DNA from: a virus
IMG/VR virus record: IMGVR_UViG_3300027747_004207
Span: 1 to 43,006 of that record
Direction: 5' to 3' (one strand)
DNA: 43,006 bases
Notes under the pieces: generated by a model
What the model saw: only the letters and a program-made list of their open reading frames with translations
What the model was told of the DNA's origin: nothing
Database searches by the model: none
Part shown: positions 16,803 through 28,100 of the stretch, in pieces
Layout of the letters: every line of letters starts with the position of its first letter
How positions within the stretch are numbered: position 1 is the stretch's first letter
Made by a program: the position numbers and the translations under genes

Positions 16803-18290
16803 TTATTTAATAGTTACTATAGCCTCAACAGTACCTAAACCAGAATCCAGTTTGTCTGCCAATGCACGACCAATTGTGTTGAATGCACTAGCTTCACCTG
16901 GTTTTGCTGCTCTAGCAATACCGTCACCTGCCGATACCAATCTATCACCCTTATTTACCATTCCCACAACTTTGACTGGTACCCTACCAGTCATGGCCAC
17001 AGGAGGATGGGTGTTATCAGTTCCAGCTCCAGCATTCATCAAGTATGCTGCTCTAGTACTTATCACACCAAACACTTTATCGCTTAGATCAGTGCCAACT
17101 TTGGTGATTTCGGCCGAGCCGCCCAGCTCCACCACAGTGCCTGCTTCATAGTCAGCGTCAGCTGCAAAGCGTTCGGCCACGTCAGCATATTGAGCTGATG
17201 TAGCTGTGGCATACACAATGCCAAAATATGCCCCGGGACCGCCAATGTTGCCTACACCGTTACCACCTGCATTGACAATTGATCCATTGGTAACAAGATT
17301 ACCACCTGTGATGTTGCCACCTGCACTCACAAAACCACTTGTGAGCAAGTTGCCACTGATAGCGGTGCCTGTGGCACTCACAATACCGTTTGTGAGAATA
17401 TTGCCACCTGTGATATTACCTGTGGCGCTGACTGTTGTGGTAGGAGCTCCTGGTACCACAATACCAGTCAGCTGACTACCGTCACCCCGATAAGATGCTG
17501 CATGCACAGTACCAAAGTATGCACCAGTACCACCAATATTGCTGTTGGCATTACCGGCTGCATTGATGATACCAGAACCAGCTATTATGCTTCCAGATAT
17601 TGTGATATTTCCCGAAGTGTTGGTATTGGTATCACTGCGCATGAATTGCGAACTGGTCAAGCCACTCAGTTTCTGAGCTTCAGTAGCAGTTCCTTGGAAC
17701 AAATATCCACCAACGGCGCCGCCGTTGGTGCTGAGCTGAAAACCGGGACGAATTGTAGCAAAACCTGTAATCGAAGGACTTGGAGTAAATGCTGAATCAG
17801 AGCTCACAATACCCACAATGGTATTGCCTACCGACAATTCAATCACATTGTGACTGGTGGCAAGAGTATCCGAAACTGTAACCGGAGTAGCACCTGTGCC
17901 ATTTACTGTGCTCGGGCCCACAGTGAGCCAACTAGCACCGGTATAAACTTTAAGCAGGCTGTTGGTGCTGTCATACCATAAATCACCAGCAACTACCGAA
18001 GTAGGAGCAGTTGTGCTGGATGTAGCACCTGAAATTACTTTGAAGACAGTTCCGTTGTAAATCTTGAGCAAACTATTGGTGCTGTCCCACCATAATTGAC
18101 CTTTCAACGGTGCTGTGGGTGCGGTGCTGTTTGATGAATTTTCCAGCAAGTGGATAAAGTTTTCATCAAGAAATTCACCGTAACCAGCGTAGTTTTTACC
18201 TACTAGCACCATGGAGCTAGCGGCATTGATGGTACCGTCGGGTATGGTAGCAAAAATTGTACCATTTGTTAAGTTAATTGTATAGCTCAT
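16803..18290 (-). CDS. Tail fibre protein with T4-like-phage type C-terminal domain
   Basis: This is 495 aa. The N-terminal part has two copies of a G-LW-DSTNSLLK-Y-G unit (QLWWDSTNSLLKIYNG and DLWYDSTNSLLKVYTG). The middle is made of short repeats around SATGNITGGN and two GGxGAYFG blocks. The C-terminus begins QYADVAERFAADADYEAGTV and contains VFGVISTRAAYLMN, a domain common at the end of T4-like phage fibres and often described as peptidase-G2 or intramolecular-chaperone-like. It probably trimerises and binds the host surface. Two late-promoter octamers and a GGAGAAAG ribosome site precede ATG 18290, so it should be a strongly expressed late gene. Confidence 0.85.
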   Translation of the reverse strand: MSYTINLTNGTIFATIPDGTINAASSMVLVGKNYAGYGEFLDENFIHLLENSSNSTAPTAPLKGQLWWDSTNSLLKIYNGTVFKVISGATSSTTAPTSVVAGDLWYDSTNSLLKVYTGASWLTVGPSTVNGTGATPVTVSDTLATSHNVIELSVGNTIVGIVSSDSAFTPSPSITGFATIRPGFQLSTNGGAVGGYLFQGTATEAQKLSGLTSSQFMRSDTNTNTSGNITISGSIIAGSGIINAAGNANSNIGGTGAYFGTVHAASYRGDGSQLTGIVVPGAPTTTVSATGNITGGNILTNGIVSATGTAISGNLLTSGFVSAGGNITGGNLVTNGSIVNAGGNGVGNIGGPGAYFGIVYATATSAQYADVAERFAADADYEAGTVVELGGSAEITKVGTDLSDKVFGVISTRAAYLMNAGAGTDNTHPPVAMTGRVPVKVVGMVNKGDRLVSAGDGIARAAKPGEASAFNTIGRALADKLDSGLGTVEAIVTIK

Positions 18291-18311
18291 GCTTTCTCCG
18301 TCCTAGTAGCG

Positions 18312-18319
18312 TATTTATT
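18312..18319 (-). promoter_or_regulatory. T4-type late promoter octamer, tail fibre
   Basis: The minus strand reads AATAAATA, seven of eight to the T4 late consensus TATAAATA, 21 bases before the fibre ATG at 18290, with a GGAG ribosome site in between. Spacing is typical for a late gene. Confidence 0.65.
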
Positions 18320-18336
18320 GCAAAATAATATGTACA

Positions 18337-18344
18337 TATTTATG
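18337..18344 (-). promoter_or_regulatory. Second late promoter octamer, tandem upstream copy
   Basis: The minus strand reads CATAAATA, seven of eight to TATAAATA. It overlaps the stop codon of the 202-aa virion gene and lies 25 bases upstream of the other octamer, so the fibre gene may have two late start points. Confidence 0.5.
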
Positions 18345-18948
18345 CGGCACTGAGATTTGTCAGTGTTTGAATCCTCAAGGTATAGTCAATTTGAATCTGA
18401 CGATTCAAACTCTTTTGCACCGGGTGAAATATCACATGGGTGATCAAGCGCAGATTATCTGCACTGCCATTCCAGGATTTTAGTCCCAGCTCGTCAAACA
18501 CATATTCCCCGTTGAAATTGGTGGAATTGTCAAAGGCCTGTTGTCCCCCGGGTTCACCGTAGTCCAACAAACAGCTGACCAAAATGTCAGTGTATACCTT
18601 GCCAGACGTGTGTAGCACTGTCATGTTGTTGTTGGCAGTGTCTGTGTTGGCAGCAGAATTGTCATCCACAACCTTGGCATAGGTTTGGTTGTACAAGTCA
18701 GCATTTTGGCCCGTGGTGTTGGGGGGCAAATATGTGATAACGCCAGTGGGATCCACTGAGCTACCGCCGTTGCCAAAGGCCATTTGATAGACGTAGCCCA
18801 CATCTCGGTTGCTCAAGGTCTGTGCCATGGCAATGGAGATGTTTTCGTAGTGTATGGCATTCTTTTTGTCTACTAGAATTTCGCCCGAAACAGGGTCAAA
18901 TATCTTGACAAACCCTTGAATTTGCGCCAAGCCCGGGGTGATGATCAT
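18340..18948 (-). CDS. Virion structural protein, 202 aa
   Basis: It begins MIITPGLAQIQGFVKIFDPV and continues SGEILVDKKNAIHYENIS, then YVYQMAFGNGGSSVDPTG and VFDELGLKSWNG. This style is seen in small structural proteins next to baseplate genes in T4-like phages, though I cannot equate it with a named T4 protein. Position after the wedge genes suggests a baseplate or fibre-attachment role (inference). ATG 18948 overlaps the stop of the 47-aa gene (ATGA). Confidence 0.7.
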   Translation of the reverse strand: MIITPGLAQIQGFVKIFDPVSGEILVDKKNAIHYENISIAMAQTLSNRDVGYVYQMAFGNGGSSVDPTGVITYLPPNTTGQNADLYNQTYAKVVDDNSAANTDTANNNMTVLHTSGKVYTDILVSCLLDYGEPGGQQAFDNSTNFNGEYVFDELGLKSWNGSADNLRLITHVIFHPVQKSLNRQIQIDYTLRIQTLTNLSAA

Positions 18949-19088
18949 GCTCGTTTCTCCACAAAAATTTCCCCGGTTTTGGGATCTCGGATGCGAACAT
19001 GCGCTTCCACAGAAATGGATCCAGTGTCGTTGGGACGAGCAGCAGGGGCGGGTGCAGCAGGTGGTGTTGGCGTTGTGTGTTGAGTCAT
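18945..19088 (-). CDS. 47-aa mini-gene resembling the N-terminus of its neighbour
   Basis: A short minus-strand frame runs from ATG 19088 to a TGA that overlaps the next start. It begins MTQHTTPTPPAAPAPAARPN and ends VRIRDPKTGEIFVEKRA. That end lines up with residues 14-31 of the next protein (VKIFDPVSGEILVDKKNA). It fills the space between the giant gene (stop at 19105) and the 202-aa gene, with coupling to the latter. The Pro/Ala-rich start may be a flexible tether. The function is unknown; the gene is supported by tight packing and the residue match. Confidence 0.65.
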   Translation of the reverse strand: MTQHTTPTPPAAPAPAARPNDTGSISVEAHVRIRDPKTGEIFVEKRA

Positions 19089-19104
19089 ATGCTATTTACC
19101 ATGT

Positions 19105-22100
19105 TTAGTTGCCACACAAAAACCTTGCGGCCGGGGTGTTGGTATCCTGCAATGCTACACCATTGCTGGCAGTGCCTGGTCCAGGCGCATACCATGTGAC
19201 TCCTTGGCGTACCAGGATAGCAACTTCTACCCCCAGGGGCGGGGCAGTATCAAATTCCACTGTGACTGGATCTTCGCCAACCACTTCAAATCCAGTCAGC
19301 AAGCGTGTGCCACCCACGTACACTTCCACTGCGTCTGCCAAGGATGTGCTGTCGTGTTGACTCAAATCAATTGTTTCGGCCACAAATGTTCGGGTAACAC
19401 CGTCGCCTAAATTTACTCCAGATTCTAGAGGATTAGTGATGTTGCTGAGCACACGGTCTTGATACTGAGCCGATAATCGATTGCCACGGCTCATGTCATA
19501 CACAGCAGAACCTGCTGCATGGTCTGCTGCTCCAGTACCCGCTGTGCCACGTAGTAAACTGCTCACAGTATTGGCTTCTACATCTTGTTCACGATACATG
19601 ATACGTTCGCCATTGATGGTGATCACACCCCAGGTATTGCTGATATCGGATAAATTGGGGCGGTGTAATGCACCAACATCTTGCACATGTATCACATCGT
19701 CTGTGGCTGCCAGCGCCTGAGTCAAGTTGGTTGTGGTATCGGCTGTGATACGATAGGTTTCTTGAACACCGCGCATGTCCTGGAAGATACGGAATGCGGC
19801 CGCAGCAGGAACCACACTGTTGGTAAATTCAGAAATCACAATCACATCAGTGGCTTTTAATAATTTTCCACTGGTTAATACAATTTCTTGTCCAATCAGC
19901 CTAAAATCCTGACCCGGATAAAGTCTCAATCCATTAAGAGTGACCCACAATCGATCAGGATTGGTCATGGGTTTATCTAAACGCAAATGATTGGCTATTA
20001 TAATTTCACTTTCGGCGTAATCAAAAGAACCTGGATCATTGTCAACTGTCCCTGTGTCAAATTTTGTAGTGTCATAGGCCTCCTGATTAACTTCATTTAG
20101 CACTGCTGGGCCCACATATACCTGTGTCAGTAATCCTTGCTGACGTGTGTCATTCCATGTGGTAACTGCAACAACATCGCCTATGATAGGCATCAATCCC
20201 CCAGCAGGATTAAAGTTCAGTTGTCTACCAGTGATGTAGGCTTGTGCTCCTGTGATCACATATATTTTCACACGCTCTCCTGCTGCAGGAGGATTTACAA
20301 ATATCACTTCTTTGGGCGTTTCACCATCCCAGGGTTCAATACCATAGTCTAAATTCAGAACTTGTGGTATATCGTTGACATAAACTCGCACATCAACATC
20401 TGGAATCGCACCTTGACTGACACCAATTCGAGTGGGCAATTGATAGCCCACGCTGCCATCAGCAAGATACGCAACACCAGCTGAAGATCTAGCGCGACAA
20501 CCATTTACCGTGATCACTGCTTCATCTGGATTGCTGTAGATCAAACTGTTGGTCAACACATAAGACAATTCCCCAGCACTCACAAATTGTTGAGTTTGCG
20601 GAGTGCTCCAATTATAGTCCACAGAGGTTCCGTTGATTGTGGTGGGCCCATTGGCCACGATCAACACAAAATCATCAGACGCTAGCCCAGGACTGTTAAA
20701 AATAACTTTGGTAGTATTGGCTTGACCCTGTGCATATTCATATTCTGTAAATATTTCCCCGTTGACAAAAATCACCAAATTTTGAATCAAACTGTATTGA
20801 ACCGGAATAGTCACAGTGTCGCCAATTTCGCTACCCATATACGTTTGTCTAAATCGCTGATTTCCACCTCCCAGTTCATAAACTTGAATTGCAACGGTGT
20901 CTCCTGGAACGGCGCCATTTAACAAAGTAATTTGTTGAGCGGCCCAATCAACCAAGTAGTCATGATTCAGATTCAACCCAAGCCCCGCAGTTACATTGAA
21001 CACCAGGACCTGAGCTGGATAAGACAACAAGTCAGCAAAACTCAACACATTATCACCAGTCTCAATCACAAACTGATCACTTGCTATTTGGAATCCATGC
21101 CCACGCCCTGACCAATCTGCGCCCGGTGTGGTGTACACACGCATGTCCAAGGTGTCAAATTCGCTGCCAGGTATCAATTCCTCTGGTGCATGACTAGAAT
21201 AGGTATCAATATAAGCGCCACCCTCAACATTGACGTCTGTGGGTCTGGTACCTAAATAGAGATCCAGATATGAACTTTGATATCTAGCATCCAGCAAGCC
21301 CTGATAGAATGTAGGAGTTCCGTCGGGGTCATAAGATAGATTTACAAATGGTACTGAGTCAAAACCTATTCCATCAATCCAGCGATCATTCACCCAATGT
21401 TGAGGTTCAATGGGCTCTTTATAGGTTGCTGATTGTGCATGATTATTTCGATTTATTTTTACATATTCTTGAGTTTGCCAATTTGGAAACTCACGATTTA
21501 AAAAATTGTCAAACGCTATGTCAGGATTAATAGTATTGTTTGACAACCAATTGCTTGAATTGATATTTTCACGTGCCCATTGTTTAAAAATACTACTACT
21601 AATAGATAACAGGCTCCATGGCACTGTCGTTGGTTGATCTGCTTTGACCAAGTTTCGGTACACAGTATCCTTGCTGGTTGAAACATCAAACAACATATTC
21701 TCTGTGGATCCAGCATCAAAACCGGGGCGAATACCAAAATTCACACCCTGCACTTGCACACCAGGGTATTCCACACCATCAATCAACAGCGGCAGGCTCA
21801 AGCCAGGTTGATTTACCGTAGGCACATACAAGCCCATGGTTCGATCCACACCACTCAGTGTGACAGGATCCACTATCAGCCAGTATGTGGGATCAAATGA
21901 ATCAGATTCAACTGTACCTATAGCAGCCCACACACGATTTGCATAACGAACCTGTGTACCAGCATTATATGTGACTCCGGATTCCCAGTCAACTATGGTG
22001 GTTTGATATTGATATCGGTCATAACGAATTGTAGTGCGGAACGATCTCACAAGATCATTGCCCATCACTGCCGAAGCACTAGCACCGCGGCCGTTGCCAC

Positions 22101-25100
22101 CCGAGAATGCGATCACTGCCGTGGTTCTGTAACCTGCGCCTGGATTTGTTACAACAATACCAATCACATGTCCAGCTGAATCAAGTGTGGCAGTCATTTC
22201 GGCCGGTGTCACACAATCGCCTGTTACTGTGATCACCGGAGGTTCGGTGTATCCAGATCCGCCATTGGTGATAGCCACTGATTGAATACTCAGCAAGTAG
22301 TTGTTGTACCACTGGTCCCATGGTGTTTGAGACCATAATGTGGCAGAGGATGAGGTATCAGATATGTCACTAGGTGTACCTGTGCCTGTGGCTGTACTTG
22401 CAGTGTAAGGCAACAAGATGGGGCTCACATACTGAGGTATGGTCAAATTGTTGTTGTAATACGCCGGCACATCAAAGTCTGAAATATTACCAGCGTATGC
22501 ATCTTGGCCGTTGTAGGCAAGGCTGAATTCTCTTACCTGTACATGATAAGGCTTGACTTCTTGGAGATAATCCAGCACAAAAGTTTGATTGTCTTGACGA
22601 TATATTTGATATGGTTCAAGTGTTCTGATGCGATGGTTAACATCAATCAAACTGGTCTTGACCAGCCACTCGGGCGCAGAGAATTCACTCAACACAAAAT
22701 CAAACACCAACATCAAGGCACGATTGCGTTCAATCAACAAGTCATCCACAAACAGTTCTTGGTTGATGGCTTGTATGATTCTGCGAGTTTCAATCACAGG
22801 CTCTTGGTCAAAGTACTGGGCATCAAACACTTCGGCATCAAAGCCAAAACGACCTACACCGTAATCCCAGAGTTCTTGACTGAATTCAATGGTTCCGTCT
22901 TGCAAGCCCACTCGGTCCCATCCAGTGTCCGTGCGCTGATAAATTTCAAACTTGCCCTGTGAGTTGGCAGTGACACGCACACTGGCACCCACTGGTACAC
23001 TCACGGTGGCCAAGGCTGCATAGTTGGCCACTTCGGCCACGGGATTCACGGTGCTGTTGTATCCAGGTCGATACCAGTTGATGTAATTCCAGTACAATGT
23101 GGTATCATAATTCTGCACTCGTGTCAGCACCAATCTATTCTCAGTTGGTCCAGCGGTCACTTGGTAAATGGTCCACAAGCCGTTGTTGTCAGCATCGGTG
23201 GCCACAAGATATCGATAACCCACAGGCACCAGTGCAAGATTTTGATAGGAAAGTTCAGTCAAGTCAGCCACACGCTGATTCCATGCACCTGATGAAGAGC
23301 TGGGTTCAGGTTCACGACTATTGAGCAAATCAAACTTGCGAATTTCTGTTATGGGATAATTTTTCAACACTGAGTTGGCACGACCCAGATAATTTTTCAG
23401 TGCTGCAAAACGATCCACAAACATGCTCTGTCGTGGACGGAATTCAACTCCATACCGTTCAGCTGGACTGAGCGTGGTGTCTGGCACCGGGGCACCTGAA
23501 GAGTTTACACCGCAGAAACTGTCCTGCAGCTTGAGATAGAGATTGGTGCTGATGAAGCTGTCCTCACGGCCCTGTGCAATCAATTCGTATTCCACGTGCA
23601 CGTTGGCATCGTTGGCTTCACGGTCGTATTCGATGTGCAAGATGGTTTCGGTTGCCGATATCAAATCCAACACATTGTAGATGGCCACGGTGCTAGCATT
23701 CAAAGGTGCCATGTAAGCAATGCCACTGCCGCGTGGATTTTCAATATAGCTGGCAATGGCCGAGGTACTGAGACGCTTGCCAGCCACTGTGTTCACCGTG
23801 GAGATGTCTCTCACCCAGAAATAGTAGAAGGTGGCAATCACACCATTGCTGCCAATTTCGGCTCGCGTGGTATATGAAACCAAGCTGAACGGAGTTCCGG
23901 GACCAGTATAATTGGCAGGTGGCTGTGTGCTTTCGATCCACTGATAGATGTCCACTCGGCTGCCCGGGAACAGCTGGCCCCAACGACGGCTTGCATACAC
24001 AATGTCATCTTGATTGGGATCAATGAATCTCACATTGTTGGTATCCCACCAGATTTCGCCCACGTGATCCATGGACCAAGCTGCCCCAATATTGTGCACT
24101 GATCCTTGGTTGTATCTAGCCGGATCCACAGCACCAGTGTAGTCAATGTTTTGTTGAGCCACACCCAAGATCTTGCCTTGCAATGGATTGAAGAAATCCA
24201 AATAGCTGGTAACTGTGCTAGCCAGCTTGTTGTACATGAACACTGAATTTAACAAGGCAACATCTACCACAGGCTGTTGTTGATGCTTCACTGTCCAGGC
24301 CGGGGTACTAGTGGTGTTGTTGAACACACTCACTGTGCCATAATTAACAGGTTCTTGTCCAGGATCATTGCCAGGTGTGCCCACCAACAGTCGACCAGTC
24401 ACATAGTTGACTGCAGTACCGAATTTGTCTTGATCGGCCAAGTCTGATGTGTATATTTGTTGACCAAAAACAAACATGCCCGGATCAGCTGCCGAATCTG
24501 CTGCACTAGGCAGATAATCATAGGTGTAAACAACACCACTACCCTCAATTGGTGTGAAGTACGTGGTGCTGTGTTCGTCAAAATAGGTGTCACCTGAATC
24601 AAAATCCACGGGTTCGTAAACATTACCACGCGGCGCGCCCACCACCAAGGTCAGTGCCGTAGTATTGACTGCGACTGCGGAACCAAATTCAGCATAGGCC
24701 ACTGGTAACGGACTTGTTATGGTTTGTGTATACACAAATGTCACAAAACCCAAGTCTTCAAACGCAGTTCCCGACACCCCGGGCAATACTGTGATCTTGT
24801 TGAAGGATTCAGCAGCAGCAGAATTTTTAACTGACAAGGTCATGCGACCTGATACCACTGTGATTCTTTGATTGGCTGATGGCGGCGCAGAAAACACAAT
24901 CTGTTGAGTGGTGTTGTTGTATACATAATCTGTGTTGTTGATTTGCAGGGACTGACCTACATAAACCACAGGTGTATACGAAGCAGCAGCAGAATAGATA
25001 TTGCCAACATCAAATGTTTGGGTGATGCCGTCAGCTGTGAATTCCACATTTCTAGTGGGAGTGGCCACTACATTGGGTATGCCTGACTTGTTGATGGCGT

Positions 25101-28100
25101 TAATCAATCCAGCAATGTTGGTGTTGGGTGCAACGGGCACTGCCACAGGGTAGTTGTTGATCCTAACAACATCTCCAGCAACCAGTGTTGGATTGGCCAC
25201 CTGGGAAACTGTAACTCCGTATACTCTAGACTGATTTACTCTGCGTTCCACGCTGCCAGCTTGCACCAAAACCGAACCATCTGTGGGTGCGCCAACATAG
25301 ATGCTGCAGTTGTAAGGACACATGTCCACGGCTGCACCATAACTGGCTTCGTCAAATTGAGTGTGAGCTGCAAAGGTTTCAACCAGAGAGAACTGATTGC
25401 TTTCAATATCTATGGTATCCCCCACTGTGACGCTCACTGCATTGCTCAACACAATGTTGTTGCCCACCACAGAAAACTCTCCGTTGATGTAACTGGCCGA
25501 ATTGGTTAGATAACGATTGTTTAACAACACTGCTACTGGAGCACGCCATGTTACAGGAATAGCATAGGTAGTCTGGTCTACATCGGTCACTTGATATCTT
25601 GTGACATATCGATCAAACACATGGGTAGAGCCTGACTTGATGAGACCCACAGTGGATCCGGGAGCACCTATCACAACTTGTCGCCCATCTGTTGTGACCG
25701 AAAGAGACTGACCAAACTCAGCGTCGGCATTCAGTCCAGGAACGGTAATTGAATTCATGTACTGGAAATAGGAGCCAACAGTGGCTGTGATACTGGCATT
25801 GGTAGCAGGTGCTGAGAAAAATACCACATTCAGCTCGCTGTCAACAGTGTAGTCCATGCCGGGTCGTTGCAACACACCATTTACAGACAGCAAAAATGAT
25901 TCAATATCGGTTATGGTGTACAGATAAGGTCGGAAGGAGAATGTTGTGGTTGATCCGTTGCCTATGGAACTCTTTTCAGTTCTTCTGACAATTTTTAGCA
26001 ACTGCAACGGCGGGGGTGTAATTAAAAACTCCACTTCTCCAGTGCTGATATTTACAACATAGTCTGTGATATTATCATAAATTTTATCATTGATACTGAC
26101 TATCAATTGTTCTGGCTGATCAATTACAATGGCGGCAGCATAGTTGTAACTTTCAGCACCGGTGGTGGTATATGTTATTGATTGATCTTCAACATCAACT
26201 CTGCCATAGGCATACACTCGATTGGCACCGGGTGCTGACACATACAACCAACGCTCGTCTGAGCTGATGGCAACTGCTGTGCCAAATCCACGGATAGAAA
26301 AATCACCATCCGGGGGAGTCAACAGTTGTGTAATGGTGTAGGAATCGGATATACGGGAAAACTTGATAACTGTAGCATATCCCATGCCTGATGCACTGGC
26401 AGGAGCGCCAGCCACAGCCCAGGTCTGATGACCAAAATCCACTGCAGCACCATAGTTTACAGTCGCCGGTGCTGTGAGTTCCAGGATGGCTGTTTGTATA
26501 TAAGCAGTTTCTCGATTACCGCCATATCCATACACTGCACCACAACTGTTGTTAAAACCTGGTGCACCAATTAGCGCACCGCCATTGTTGTAGGCTTGTG
26601 CCACTGACATGCCAAAATTGGTATTTTCACTCACCGTGCCGGTTATGAGATTGGTACCAGTTGAAAATGGTTGTTGTTTTTCCAACACCTGCCAGTGACC
26701 ATTGCCATCATTGTCTACCCATGCCCTGGCGCCTGATGTCAATTCTGTGGCATAAGGTAATGCAGCAATATCACTAGCCTGTTTCACTCGCATGGTCTGC
26801 AGGAAAAATCCAATACCTTGGCCCTCTATCATGTGTTGTTTAGAACGTCCAAAATTGTATGCAATGGTCAACACATTGGGCGCACTAGCATCTACATTCA
26901 GCACTCGATACACACCGTTTATTGCTGGATCAAAATACTTGATCACCAACAAGTCGCCGCGTTCAAGTCCATGTGCTTGAGTGAATGCCACTTGACTGGT
27001 ACCATTCAGGTTGTCAGAAAGTGCACTGATAAAGCCGGGTGTTTTGTTGGCTCGATAAATGTCCCAGTCATAGCTGTTGACCTTGGCCACCCAAATTCGT
27101 GTGCCGATGCCAATTCTGCCAATATTTTGTGAGAGATTGGTGGGATCGTCCAAGGAGAACATGGTTATGTCAGCGTCATTGATGTTGACATAACCAGCTG
27201 AAGGTAGCGCAGTATCTGTGACTTGAGTGTAAGTGGTGGGCAATATGTTGGTATTGGCGAGTTTGAAACTTTGTCGCCATACATCACTCAAGAACACAGT
27301 TTGGTTGGCCAGGCTTGATTCACCTGGCTCAATCACTTGAACAGTTGCAGGATCAGATTGCAAGTCAGCTGCATTTAATCTCAGTTCAAAGAAGCTGCGG
27401 TTGGCGTTGGCACCATAGGTACCACGCTTGACCGCCCAGTTTTCATAGATGTCATACTGGGCTGTTTCTTTGCCCAGGTCAGCACCTGTGAATATATCAG
27501 CTGCACGCATGGTACCTTTGTCTGCAATAAATTCTTGATAGAGATTGACCTGACTCACATCATCAAGATTCAAGGCGGTCATGTACTGTCTTGGTCTAAA
27601 ACCAATCAAGCCATAGCTGAGCAAATCGTTATCGCTTTCAAGATTGGCTCGTTGTGTGTCGTAGCTGTTGGCCAGTTGATCAGCCTTGTTGGCAATGTTG
27701 GGCAAGAGTCCACGTTGGATTCTGGCATAGTCACTCTTGAACCAGTCATTGTAGTCAAATTCCAACTTGGGTTGCACAATGGCCTGCGCAGACCAGTAGT
27801 TGTTTTTGTACAGCACAATCTCACCACGAGGATAACGACGATTTGGCTGCCAAGGCTTGACATTGTCCTGATTGAGAACAAACCCCTGTGCATCCAAGGT
27901 ACCGTTCCAGTCAGTTGTGGTAGAAGCCACTAGATTGATTCGACTCTGTCTAGCACCAGTTGTGGGATTGTAGATCAAGTCATTAAAAATACTCACATTG
28001 TCCAGTACCACCAGGTGTTCATAGTTGGTGAATCTCAACTGAATATAAGCAATGCTGGATGAAGTGGTGCTGGTGATGCTGAAGAAATTGCCCAGGCGTT

